DNA of 64,000 nucleotides from Aedes albopictus. Taxonomy: Eukaryota; Arthropoda; Insecta; Diptera; Culicidae. The stretch lies in NCBI RefSeq assembly GCF_035046485.1, contig NC_085136.1, positions 322,800,175 to 322,864,174 of the forward strand, in the 5' to 3' direction. The notes beneath the pieces were generated by a model. The model was not told where the DNA came from and did no database searches. It saw nothing but the letters and a program-made list of their open reading frames with translations. Positions 39,646 to 49,541 of this stretch are shown piece by piece (the first letter of the stretch is position 1; the number at the start of each line of letters is the position of its first letter). Both the position numbers and the translations under genes were made by a program.

Positions 39646-42600
39646 ATGTCTAAGGTAAAAAGTGCAACAATATCTAATTTGGCAAAAATTGATTGGTGTT
39701 TGGCTGACTTTGAAGTTGTGTTAATGTGTGATTGGAGCTATTATGGACAGTTATGGGAATTTTAAGACGTAGACTAAAGCGAAGAAGACTACGTGTCTTA
39801 GACCGCTGGGAAATAAAACTTTCTCTTTGGAAAGTCAAGAATATCCAAATACAGGAGATTTTATGTCTCAGCCTATTTGGAAAAAGAAAGGAACAGGAAT
39901 GTAGGCAACACTACGAGTGATTCCAGGCCACTTCCAATCCAAATACAGGGGATACAGAGATATCTTAGTCTATTTGGATGAAGAAATGCAGGAGACGCTA
40001 CGGGTGATCTCAGTCCATTTCATATCCAAATATAGGAAACCATAATTTCAGTCTATTTGGATGATTTAAACGATGAAGGAATGTAGGGATTTGCAAAATC
40101 CAGTCCATTTCTGTAGTTGGGAAAAGATTGACGTAGAGGAAAATTTTCACTGTTTGTTACCATAGTAACCTAATAGAAAGAAATCACCAGAGCCTTCAAT
40201 TCAGCTGAATGACCAATCAATTGGAAAAACAGTTAAATTGAGAGAAACTAAATCGAGGAAAAATGATTTCATTTCTAGCTGAACTTCAATATTTCTCCAT
40301 TTGTTGAGGCCGGTGATGGATCCGTGAGCTCTCGATGGGAAGAGTGGAAGGAGCAATTTGTGGCATATCTTTTGCTAAAAGAAGTTGATAACCACAATGA
40401 GATGTACAAGGCTCTCATGTGCTTCGGAGGTGCAGATGTACGGAAAATCGCGAAAACGGTTTCAGTGAAAGATGACAGCGTGATGGATAACCCATACCGG
40501 GCAGCGATTGATGCTCTCGATAATTATTATTCACCCCGCATGTCGCTACGGTATGAGCGATTTAAATTTCGGCAGCTGCAATTCAATCCAAAAGAGAAGC
40601 TCGACCAGTTCCTAATTCGGTTGCGGACGCAAGCGGAACTTTGCAACTTTGGAGAGCAAACAGAGAATATGATCATGGATCAAATTGTGTGTGCTACGCA
40701 GCACGATGACAAGCTCAGGGCGAAGTACCTTGAAGCTGATACTTCTCTTGACGATATGCTAAAGATTGGTCGAACATACGAATCAGTCAACAAACAGGTA
40801 ATACTTTGGAAAACAGATTAAATGTTATTCTAAATAAGCTAATAATAATAAAAAAAAAACAGGTGCAAGAATTCCGAAACACATCCAGCGAACCTTCAGA
40901 ACTAAACATCATGAATCGTGCGTCCAGTGTATCAACCAAATCCTCGAGTCAGAACTGCTCAAGATGTCTCCGAAACCACCACTCAACCGATCCGTCCTGT
41001 CCTGCGAAAACATCGAGGTGCAACAAGTGCAACAGAATTGGACATTTCGCACGCTGTTGTAAAGGAACTTGGAAAAGCCGTGTTACCAAAGTGAAGACCG
41101 TCAACAACGATAGAGGCCTGGAGTTGGAGAGGAAGCCAAAGTTCATACGGGAGATCGACGATGTCACGAAGGATGTAGAAATTCGCGAATTGTTCCACTT
41201 GGAGGGTAAACGTACTGTAGCTGCTGTTGTTGGTGGCGTTAATCTCCGTTTCATCGTCGATACCGGAGCAGATGAAGATGTTCTGGGTATTCAGGATTGG
41301 AATACATTGAAACGAACGGGATTCAAGGCTTTCGCTATCAAGAAGGGCAGCGATAAAATCTTCCGAGCATACGGCACAAGGACTCCGTTGGTCGTACTTG
41401 GTGAAGTTGAAGCAGAAGTGGAAATCGGTGGAACATCGTGTATTACAACCTTCTTCGTCATCCAAGATGGAAGATGTTCACTACTATCCGGGAAAACAGC
41501 AGAGAAATTAGGAGTAGTGAAATTTCTCCGAGCAGTCACGCCTGCCATGTCCTGCATCAAAGGTGAGGTTGACAATGTTTAACTTTTCATTTTAATGTTT
41601 GTACAACAATAACACTGAATTACATTACCTTTACATTATACTCAGATGTATGTGCTACTATAAAAATAGACAAATCAATTCCGCCAGTCAGACAAGCTTA
41701 TCGACGAATTCCTATTCCACTTGAAGAGCTCACTCTTCTAAAATTAAAAGAATTAGAAGAACATGATATTATCGAAAGAGTTCACGAGGCATCAGAATGG
41801 GTATCACCCATGCTTGTCAAGCGTAAAAGTGCAACGGAGGTCAGAATTATCGTAGATTTGCGAGAAGCCAACAAGGCCATCGTTAGAGAGGTGCATCCTT
41901 TGCCCACCTTTGAACAAATGATTTGCCGTTTAAGAGGAAGTCGTGTATTTTCAAAGTTTGACATCAAACAAGCTTTTCATCAACTAATGCTTCACGAAGA
42001 TTGTCGGTATATAACAACCTTCATATCACCTCTTGGGCTGATGCGTTACAAGCGGCTGATGTTTGGATTATCTGCTGCCCCTGAAATATTTCAAAAATGC
42101 ATAGAATCTATTTTGGCTGACTTTCCTTGGATAATAGTATTCATTGATGATATAATGATTCACGCTCCAAATGAAGAAATTCTTAAGGTACTATTTTTTT
42201 TAGAGTACAGTAGAAAAAAAATCCTGCATACTATTAACATCATTATTTTTAGCACCGAACCAAACTTGTCAAAGAACGTTTAATGGAGCGTAATATCATT
42301 CTGAATGATGCGAAAACTGTAGAGTGCACTAGATCATTAGAATTTCTTGGATTCAATTTATCAGCACAAGGAGTAAAAGTCTCAGCTGAAAAAGTGGCTG
42401 CCATAACTAAATTCCGTGAACCTAGAACATCTGAGGAAGTGCGCAGTTTTCTAGGTCTAGTCACATTCGTTAATCAGCACATTCCACATTTATCAACTAT
42501 TGCAAGTCCTTTGAACGCATTAATAAGGAAAGGGATAAACTTTGAATGGACAAATATCCATCAGGAAGCTTTTGACAAGTTGAAAACATGTTTGCAGAAA

Positions 42601-44487
42601 AATGAAACGTTATCCTTTTTCGATCCCGACTTAGAAACTTACGTGGTAGCAGACGCTAGTCCTGTTGGGCTAGGCGCGGTATTATATCAGAAAAGTCAAG
42701 AAGGAGTTGTCAACATAATCGCTTACGCATCCAAAACACTATCTGAAGTTGAACGTCGGTATGCACAAACAGAACGCGAAGCTCTAGCGCTTGTCTGGGC
42801 ACCTGAGAAATTCCATTTTTATCTTTATGGAAAATTCTTTTGGCTAATCACCGACCATAAGCCACTTGTGACAATATTTGGTGATAGAATCAAGCCATGC
42901 GCAAGGATAGAACGGTGGAAATTAAGGCTTATGTCATACGATTATCAAGTAATTTATCAGCCTGGCAAATCTAACATAGCTGATCCATTATCGAGGCTCT
43001 GTCAGGAAGGAACTATTTGCGCTGATAGTTATGATGAGGAAAGCGAAAGAATTATCAGGTTGTTGTCCAATGATGTAAAACCAACAGCTATTACACTACA
43101 GGAAATAATTGAGGCGACTAAAAATGACATGGAATTAACAGAACTGATGAAATGGATATCATACCCAACCAAGAGATGGCCTAAGACATTGAATCGATAC
43201 AAGCTGATAGTAAATGATCTTTCATCAGATGGTGAATTGGTTTTGAAAAACAGAAAAATTATAATTCCACGGAGTTTACAAGCAAGAGTTTTACAACTCG
43301 CTCATGAACCACATTTGGGAATCGAAGCAATGAAAAAGCGACTCAGGGAAAAAGTATGGTGGGTCAGAGTCGATACCATGGTAGAAGAATATGTTATATC
43401 ATGCAATGGATGCTTACTAGTCTCTGAACCCATTACTCAACCCATGTCAAGGATGCCTTTGCCCAGTGGACCTTGGAAGAAACTGGCGATAGATTTTACC
43501 GATGTTGCAAATGGAGTTCATTTACTAGTCGTAGTTGATTATTTTTCAAGATATCCAGAAGTTGAAACTATGACGACTACAACTGCTAAGAATACTATTT
43601 ACAAATTACGGATAATTTTTGCACGATTTGGATTTCCCGAAGAGTTGGTTTGTGATAATGGACCTCCATTTACTTCGGATGAGTTTGTTACATTCTGTAA
43701 TAACAGTGGAATAACTATCAAGCATTCCATTCCTTATGCACCATTCCAAAATGGTCTTGTTGAGCGATACAACAGGACACTACTTAAAACCATAAAAATA
43801 AGCACGGCTATGGGTCGTGATTGGAAGTCTGATTTGCAGGTGCTATTGTAGTTAGAAAGGGTTTAAAATGCAAACCATTAGTACAACATTTACTTTCAGG
43901 ATTTCCTTTTGGCATACCGTAACACTCCTCATTCAACTACAAATGAAACTCCAGCAAAGCTTCTTTTTGGACGGAATTTGAAAGATAAACTACCGGAAAT
44001 AACGAAGCCCGAGTGCAATGAGGGAAGTAATCCAGTAAGAGAACTAGATTTTTCCAGAAAGAAGAAGGGAAAGAAGCGTAGAGCAAGATATTCGGATATC
44101 GATGTCGGAGATCATGTTGTTGTGAAAAACTTCATCAAGCGTAACAAACTTACAACGACCTTCAATCCACAGCCCCATGTTGTGCTTAAGAGAGAAGGAA
44201 CACGTCTTACTTTAGAAAATTTATCTACCGGTGTCAAGTCAGATAGACACGTTAATCATACTAAACAAATCATTTGCAGCAGCCCCTTCAATCAGCCTTC
44301 CAACTTTACTGCTCCTATTGACGATATTCTACCTCCGGAGAAGGATACCAACGGAGGTTCGAATCAAATAGAAGAACACCATGACGAGCCAAATTGTTCA
44401 ACGGAATCCCGCAGCAATAGAAAAAGTCGAAGACCTGAATTTTTGAAAGATTATGTTCTGTATAATTTCAAACGCTGTAATAATTAA
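39646..44487 (+). CDS. gag-pol polyprotein of the short-LTR gypsy element, six exons
   Basis: Exons inferred: 39,646-39,654; 40,279-40,797; 40,863-41,562; 41,646-42,187; 42,253-43,839; 43,900-44,487. Joined length is 1,314 codons plus stop. Capsid-like Gag occupies residues about 4-176. CSRC and CNKCNRIGHFARCC zinc knuckles are at 208-242. Protease FIVDTGAD is near 309. Reverse transcriptase is at about 410-620, with RIIVDLREANKA, SKFDIKQAFHQL and catalytic FIDD near 575-578. RNase H has VVADASPVGLGAVLY near 722 and TEREALALVWA. Integrase has H..H..CNGC, then D near 1003, VCDNGPP near 1057 and VERYN near 1092. Each junction falls inside or at the edge of a conserved domain and joins in phase. 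Unspliced RNA would stop in the first intron-like segment, and no ATG precedes exon 2 in frame. The start exon is the least certain part. Confidence 0.8.
39655..40278 (+). other. Intron-like segment 1 (624 nt)
   Basis: ATG TCT AAG|GTAAAA ... CATTTCTAG|CTG AAC. Exon 2 is open from CTG, with TAG (part of the acceptor) directly before it in frame and no ATG, so an upstream start exon is needed. AAG|GTAAAA is a good donor. The segment contains three tandem copies of a hairpin-forming repeat (39,842-40,085). The choice of ATG 39,646 is inference. Confidence 0.6.
39842..40085 (+). repeat. Three tandem hairpin units in leader/intron 1
   Basis: ATCCAAATACAGG or a close variant at about 39,847, 39,939 and 40,025 is followed each time by TCAGYCTATTTGGA (about 39,868, 39,968, 40,051). 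TCCAAATA and TATTTGGA are complementary, so every unit can fold. Unit spacing is about 85-95 bases. Confidence 0.65.
40798..40862 (+). other. Intron-like segment 2 (65 nt)
   Basis: AACAAACAG|GTAATACT ... GCTAATAATAAT(A)nCAG|GTGCAAG. Phase 0. In-frame stop at 40,819-40,821 and a length that is not a multiple of three. Removal joins the capsid part to the zinc-knuckle part. Confidence 0.82.
41563..41645 (+). other. Intron-like segment 3 (83 nt)
   Basis: ATCAAAG|GTGAGGTT ... CATTATACTCAG|ATGTATGTG. A consensus donor (AAG|GTGAGG). The junction splits a codon after its first base (G|AT) and joins protease to reverse transcriptase in frame. Reading through stops at 41,580-41,582. Confidence 0.85.
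42188..42252 (+). other. Intron-like segment 4 (65 nt)
   Basis: ATTCTTAAG|GTACTATT ... TATTAACATCATTATTTTTAG|CACCGAACC. Phase 0. It has a branch-site-like TATTAAC and a T-rich acceptor, and interrupts reverse transcriptase shortly after the catalytic FIDD. Length not a multiple of three. Confidence 0.87.
43840..43899 (+). other. Intron-like segment 5 (60 nt)
   Basis: GATTTGCAG|GTGCTATT ... ACATTTACTTTCAG|GATTTCC. Phase 0, with an in-frame stop TAG at 43,849-43,851. Removal joins GRDWKSDLQ to DFLLAYRNTPH, the expected continuous integrase core end. Confidence 0.87.
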
Positions 44488-44518
44488 AACTACGATAATT
44501 TATTTATTTTATTGTTAA

Positions 44519-44531
44519 AACAAAGGAGAGA
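44519..44531 (+). promoter_or_regulatory. Polypurine tract
   Basis: AACAAAGGAGAGA, all purine except one C, directly before the 3' LTR start TG. Confidence 0.75.
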
Positions 44532-44629
44532 TGTAGTAGGCGGTAGAAACATACTTATAATCGTAGGAACCTTGATTGTATAATAAAGACACTTTGATAC
44601 AAACCATCAACCAGAACGGAAGTGTTTCA
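44532..44629 (+). repeat. 3' LTR (98 bp)
   Basis: Identical by eye to the 5' LTR, and followed by the GTACG duplication. Confidence 0.92.
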
Positions 44630-45061
44630 GTACGTACGGATAGTAACACTATAGTTTGATGATCATGTGCACCAGCGCATAGCTTCCCAAGCGCCACTTG
44701 CAGGCACTTCAATTTCTCTACGAAATGCGAGGTGACTACAGGCTAGGGGGTCGCAACAGCCAAGTTTGGGCACCGATGCGCCAGTGTTATGCCCCAAGTT
44801 GATTCTCTTGATATGAGAAGCAAGATAATAGAACAACGTTGGGTCGATATCCGATTTCTAGTCCTGATTTAATTCATTCAACATTATTACGATGACCGAA
44901 CAACAATCATTCTGTCATTTCTCTCTGTTGTCATTCCGTTAATTCAGTTCATTCGGCGTGGCTCACTTTGTTCAAATATGGTTCGACTATGGGATTAATA
45001 TTTCCTAATACCGCTAATACCGCTAATCAATATTAGAGCTGTCCCGCCCCTAGCGGAGGCC

Positions 45062-46679
45062 TCTTGACGGACGGACGTGAGGTGATCGAAAGGTGGAAGC
45101 AGCACTTCGATCAGCACCTGAACGGCGTGGAGAACGTAGGCACGGGAGCCCACGGCAACGGAAGGAGCGACGACGCCAGTACAGCGGAGGACGAAAATGA
45201 ACCAACTCCCACGCTGAGGGAAGTTTAGGATGCCATTCACCAGCTCAAAACCAACAAAGCAGCTGGTAAGGATAGTGTCGCAGCTAAACTCATCAAGATG
45301 GGCCCAGAAAAATTGGCCACCTGTCTGCATCGGCTGATAGTCAGGATCTGGGAAACCTAGCTGTTCGGAGGAGTGGAAGGAAGAGGGTAATCTGCCCCAT
45401 TCACAAGAAAGGCGACCATTTGGAATGTGAGAACTTCAGGGTAATCACTATTTTGAATGTTGCCTACAAAATGCCCAGATCATCTTCCGTCGTCTGTCGC
45501 CTTAAACGAATGAATTCGTGGGAAATTATCAAGCCGGCTTCATCGACGGCCGGTCGACAACGGACCAAATCTTTTTCGTACGGTAAATCCTCCAGGAATT
45601 CCGTGAATACCAGGTCCCAACGCATCACCTGTTCATCGACTTCAAAGCGGCATACGACAGTATCGACCGCGCAGAGCTATGGAGAATCATGGACGAAAAC
45701 GACTTTCCTGGGAAGCTGACTAGACTGATTAAAGCAACGATGGACGGTGTGCAAAACTGCGTAAGGGTTTCGGGTGAACTCTCCAGTTCATTCGAATCTC
45801 GCCGGGGACTGCGACAAGGTAATGCCTTCTCTTCAACATCGCTCTGAAAGGTGTGATGCGACGAGCCGGGCTCAACAGCAGGGGAACGATTTCCACAAAA
45901 TCTGGCCAATTTGTGTGCTTTGCGGACGACATGGACATTATTGCCAGAACATTTGGAACGGTGGCAGGGCTGTACACTCGCCTGAAAAGCGAAGCAGCAA
46001 AGGTCGGACTGGTGGTGAATGCCTGCTGGTAGGCGGAACCGAACACGACCGGATCCGTCTGGGTAGTAATGTTACGATAGACGGGGATACTTTCGAGGTG
46101 GTGGAGGAATTCGTCTACCTCGGATCCTTACTGACGGCTGACAACAACGTGAGCCGTGAAATTCGGAGGCGCATTATCAGCGAAAGTCGAGCCTACTGCG
46201 GGCTCCAGAAGAAACTGCGGTCGAAAAAGATTTACCCACACATCAAATGCACCATGTACAAAACGCTAATAAGACCGGTGGTCCTCTATGGGCACGAGAC
46301 ATGGACCATGCTCGAGGAGGACCTGCAAACACTCGGAGTTTTCGAGCGACGCGTGCTAAGGACGATCTTCGGCAATGTGCAGGAGAACGGTGTGTGGCGG
46401 AGAAGGATGAACCACGAGCTCGCTGCACTTTACGGCGAACCCAGCATCCAGAAGGTGGCCAAAGCCGTAAGGATACGGTGGGCAGGGCATGTTGCAAGAA
46501 TGCCTGCGAAGCTGGTGTTTGCAACTGATTCGGTTGGCACAAGAAGGCGTGGAGCGCAGAGAGCACGATGGGCGGACCAGGTGGAGCGTGACCTGGCGAG
46601 CATTGGGCGCGACCGAGGATGGAGACTCTCCACAAACCGAGTATTGTGGCGTACTATTGTTGATTATGTCTTGTCTTAA
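45062..46679 (+). pseudogene. RTE-clade ORF, reverse transcriptase and C-terminus (3' part)
   Basis: Starts LLTDGREVIERWKQHFDQHL right after the hAT element. It continues with NKAAGKDSVAAKLIK but has a TAG at about 45,227 and a frame change near 45,355. Pieces of reverse transcriptase follow in shifting frames: TSFIDFKAAYDS-like sequence near 45,640, and CFADDMDIIART near 45,920 carrying the FADD catalytic box. The last 650 bases are one open frame with IDGDTFEVVEEFVYLGSLLT, TMYKTLIRPVVLYGHETWTM, WAGHVARMP, ARWADQVERDL and a stop after VDYVLS. That order is characteristic of RTE ORF2. Non-functional because of multiple frame breaks. Confidence 0.8.
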
Positions 46680-46799
46680 TGATGTTGCACAAATAAATGT
46701 ATGTATGTATGTTCTAAGCACGGTTTGTTTGGTCCGTTACTTTGGGCAAAGACGTTGACTCTAAGTTCACGGTTCCTATGTAGAGTAAATTATGAGCTG

Positions 46800-47671
46800 C
46801 CCGGGTAGAGCTTAATGGCAAAGGAATGGTCAATTTTACCATTAAAACAAAATGTTTGAATGGCAAAATGTGTTATTTGTTTGTTTGAAATAAGAGTTAA
46901 AATAACAAAAATAATAACAAAATTTTGGTAGCAGAAAAACTTAAAAATAACTTATTTTGCCATTGTAATAACAAAGTAATGGTAAAGCATGCGGATTAAA
47001 TTGAAGAACAAAATTAGTTATTATTGAGATATTGATAACAAAATAAGACCCAAATTAACTGTTATCGGCGAATAACAATATATGATATTTTTGAGTTATT
47101 GATAACAGAATAAGAACAAATTTAGCTGTTTATGTGGCGATCAAAATAATGGTACGTTTAGTTGTTTGAGTTCTAAATTAACATAAATTGATGTGCATCA
47201 AATAGAATCCATTGCGAATCAAACACACAGCTGAGAATCCGGATTTGTTTACTTTTGCGAGATACATCGAATTGAAAAGTTATGCTTGAAATATACAATA
47301 TAATAGTTAATGGTATATTAAGAGTAAAATATGTTATGGTGCCTAATGTTTATAAATAATTACTCACAATATCAAAATAATGGCAAATTTAGCTAGGAAT
47401 GTAAATTATGTTATTGTTTTGATATTTTATACAATTCATTATAAAAGGTGCTAAATTGCAAGTTTTACCATGATAGCAATTTTTGTTATTGATGTGTTAT
47501 TTAGCATTATTCATGAATAACATATCAATGACAAGATTTGCTATGATTGTATATTTTGCTATTGATTTGCCATTTTAAGTTTTTCATAATAACAGAAGAA
47601 TGGCAAAACGAGATATGATGGCAAAACCAGTTATTATTTTGTCCTTTGTTTGCCATTAGCCTCTACCCGGG
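46800..47671. mobile_element. MITE with CCCGGGTAGAGGCTAATGGC TIRs
   Basis: CCCGGGTAGAGCTTAATGGC at the left, and at the right the complement of CCCGGGTAGAGGCTAATGGC. TG flanks both ends (46,798-46,799 and 47,672-47,673). The interior is filled with ATAACAAAA and TGGCAAAAT words. Non-coding. Confidence 0.85.
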
Positions 47672-47673
47672 TG

Positions 47674-48020
47674 TGTACAGTGGAAGTGTTGTGCTTTCGA
47701 TTTCCGGTCTATCACAGAGAAGCAACTACGAATTGTGCGATCATCTGTGCTCATGCACTGTCTTTCTAACTTCGTGTAGAATAGCTCGATCCTTTTCAAA
47801 AAGGCATCAGCTATTACATTTAAACACAGTACAAATACAAAACTTGAAAGATCAGCCTATGTTCAAATGAAGGAGAAATCTTTGATGAAAAAGTCAGTGT
47901 GCTACACAAAATGCAATAAAATGAGGAAACTTGAAAGAAGAGCCGAGATTGAAAAGAAGGAGAAATCTTCGACGAAATGCTTCTTTAATAACGCCATCGA
48001 AAACTAACTTGAAAAACAAG
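47674..48020. other. Unassigned stretch
   Basis: About 350 bases between two repeats, with short frames only. GATCAGCCTATGTTCAAATGAAGGAGAAATCTTTGA and a similar AGAAGGAGAAATCTTCGA copy hint at a decayed short repeat. Confidence 0.4.
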
Positions 48021-48024
48021 CTAA

Positions 48025-48665
48025 ACGACCAAACATACTTTCGACCAAACGTACTTTCGTCCAAACGTCATTCGACTATATGTCCTAAAGCCTTTCATCA
48101 GTCAGTGCCTTTCGACAAAATGTCCATTAGCCGGGGCCCGTGGCGTAGTGGCTACACGTTTGTTTTATGAGCAGATGTTCATGGGTTCGATCCCAGTCCC
48201 GGCACTTTCGTCAGTTGCTCTTTCCCCCTGAGAGCAGCTGACACTGACTCTCTTCTGAGTCTCATGGATCAAACGAACCCGGATACTTGGACAATGGCGA
48301 ACCGGACACTCGTAATGGACCCCCAATCGAACTGGAAACAGGAACAACCGACAGCCACACATCAGCTTCCTCGTGCTCATCATTCTACCATGACAGGGTA
48401 GAAAGTGAAAGCAGCGCAACGGCAACCAGTTGGATACAGCAGAATTAGAATAGAATACATTTAGGCACTAGACAAATTGTAAGTACAGCTTCCAATTGGA
48501 ATCGCTCACACAGTGCCCTAGTGGACAAAAGAGCTGTAAATTAGGTTAAGTGATTGAAGAATAAAAAAAATGTCCATTCAACTAAATGTCATATACTTAT
48601 TCTTTCACATAATGGGATTCGACTAAATGTCCATTCGACCAAATGTTTTTCGTCCAAATGTCATA
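48025..48665. mobile_element. Quasi-palindrome array element (CATTCGACCAAATGT), split by a SINE
   Basis: ACCAAACGTACTTTCG, GTCCAAACGTCATTCG and GTGCCTTTCGACAAAATGTCCATT lie on the left of the SINE. ATTCAACTAAATGTC, GATTCGACTAAATGTCCATT and CGACCAAATGTTTTTCGTCC lie on the right. The repeats are variants of a 14-base CATT-six bases-AATG unit. The SINE TSD consists of repeat sequence (AAAATGTCCATT), showing that the SINE landed in the array. Confidence 0.6.
48129..48570 (+). mobile_element. tRNA-derived SINE, copy 2
   Basis: Same head (GCCGGGGCCCGTGGCGTAG, GGGTTCGATCCC B box), body and A-rich tail as the copy at 7,280-7,721. TSD AAAATGTCCATT at 48,117-48,128 and 48,567-48,578 (the last A of the tail may be shared). 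Confidence 0.85.
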
Positions 48666-48898
48666 GATCCTTCTTTATTCCATATTTAATTTGACATGAG
48701 CTATTGTTTATCCACGTAAAGTGACTTCATCAGACGTCGATATTGGTTTACATAGGCGCGACGATGAGAAATAAATATGAATAAACGAGTTCAGTTCTTC
48801 AAACATACCAGCAACACATTAATTTCCTAGCAGTTTTGTCGATTCCATACCATTACCCGGAAAACCGTTTACCGGAATGCTCTATTTATCGGAAATAT

Positions 48899-49052
48899 AC
48901 TTGTCACAGAAGAGTCACGGTGGCGCAGAGTTTTGATGCACAGAAGTCATTAAGACTTCCTTCTAGCAAGTAAGTAGTTATATGTTAAATGTAAGTCACA
49001 ATAACTACTGCACAACAAAACCCTGCGCTGCCATGACTCTTCTGTGACAAGT
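48899..49052. mobile_element. MITE, ACTTGTCACAGAAGAGTCA ends (family copy 1)
   Basis: The left end ACTTGTCACAGAAGAGTCA and right end TGACTCTTCTGTGACAAGT are perfect inverted repeats, extending with mismatches through CGGTGGCGCAG/CTGCGCTGCCA. 154 bp, non-coding. A related copy lies at 59,298-59,430. Confidence 0.85.
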
Positions 49053-49541
49053 GTGTTACTTGGGCCGTGACTCTGTGGGGCATCGAGAAACACATCAATA
49101 GAAATCTTTTTTGTTGTTTTGTTTCGATTCTGCGTTTCGTTTCACCCAGTTCTCTGAGCAAAATAGCGTATGAACAATTTGAAAAAGATTAGCGGGGGTC
49201 AAACTAATAATTATTCATATGAGATGTGGTCGCACCAACGGGGATGGACGGTACTAAAATGTGCATGTTCAGAAAAAAAAAATATTTATGAAAACTAACC
49301 GAAAACAGGCTTCGAAAGAACAGCCTGTTGCTAGAAGAAATGCAAATATCTAAGAGTTAAAATTACAGTTTGTTATTTAACCCTTATGTGTCCGGCAGGG
49401 TACCCGGGTACCCAGCACCCATTTAAAATACACGGTGTAGAAAAAAGCAAAAAGTTTGCCGGCCACATAACGGTTAAACAATTCTGTAACAAGCTTAGTT
49501 GAAAGAACAACACATATAAAAAATGGAAACATATCAGACAA

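Larger units (their letters stand above)
39346..44629 (+). mobile_element. Ty3/gypsy LTR retrotransposon with 98-bp LTRs and intron-split gag-pol
   Basis: The LTRs TGTAGTAGGCGG...GTGTTTCA at 39,346-39,443 and 44,532-44,629 are identical by eye. GTACG is duplicated at 39,341-39,345 and 44,630-44,634. A primer-site-like TGGCGACGACAGGAG follows the 5' LTR and the purine tract AACAAAGGAGAGA precedes the 3' LTR. The total is 5,284 bp. Coding sequence runs from 39,646 to 44,487 but is broken into six open segments. The breaks all carry GT at the left and AG at the right and, if removed, leave a single continuous Gag-Pol frame. Identical LTRs mean a very recent insertion, so the interruptions were present in the copy that moved. 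The integrase and reverse transcriptase suggest a Mag-like lineage, but this is not certain. Confidence 0.92.
38795..45053. mobile_element. hAT-type element, 8-bp TSD CGGAGGCC, split by an LTR element
   Basis: The left end CTAGGGGCGGGACAGCT and right end AGCTGTCCCGCCCCTAG are inverted repeats, continued by TCTAATA/TATTAG. CGGAGGCC is duplicated at 38,787-38,794 and 45,054-45,061. Deleting the element and one copy joins GACGGAGGCC to TCTTGACGG and restores the RTE reading frame (..RDKDGG|LLTDGRE..). Without the nested LTR element it is about 970 bp, AT-rich and without a transposase frame, so it is non-autonomous. The superfamily call rests on TSD length and TIR style. Confidence 0.85.
37129..46712 (+). 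mobile_element. RTE-clade non-LTR retrotransposon, decayed and split
   Basis: A 5' leader of about 330 bp is followed by a long frame of endonuclease then reverse transcriptase, and a short 3' end with an ATGTATGTATGTATG tail at about 46,697-46,711, typical of RTE elements. The left part is 37,129-38,794 and the right part 45,062-46,712. They are separated by a hAT-type element whose removal restores the frame across the junction. Several frameshifts and stops make it a pseudogene. The 5' boundary is approximate and no TSD was identified. Confidence 0.75.

Noticed and set aside
46247..46721. Multiple overlapping frames on both strands at the RTE 3' end
   Set aside because: Only the plus-strand frame carrying YLGSLLT and ARWADQVERDL matches RTE. 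The others are shadows.
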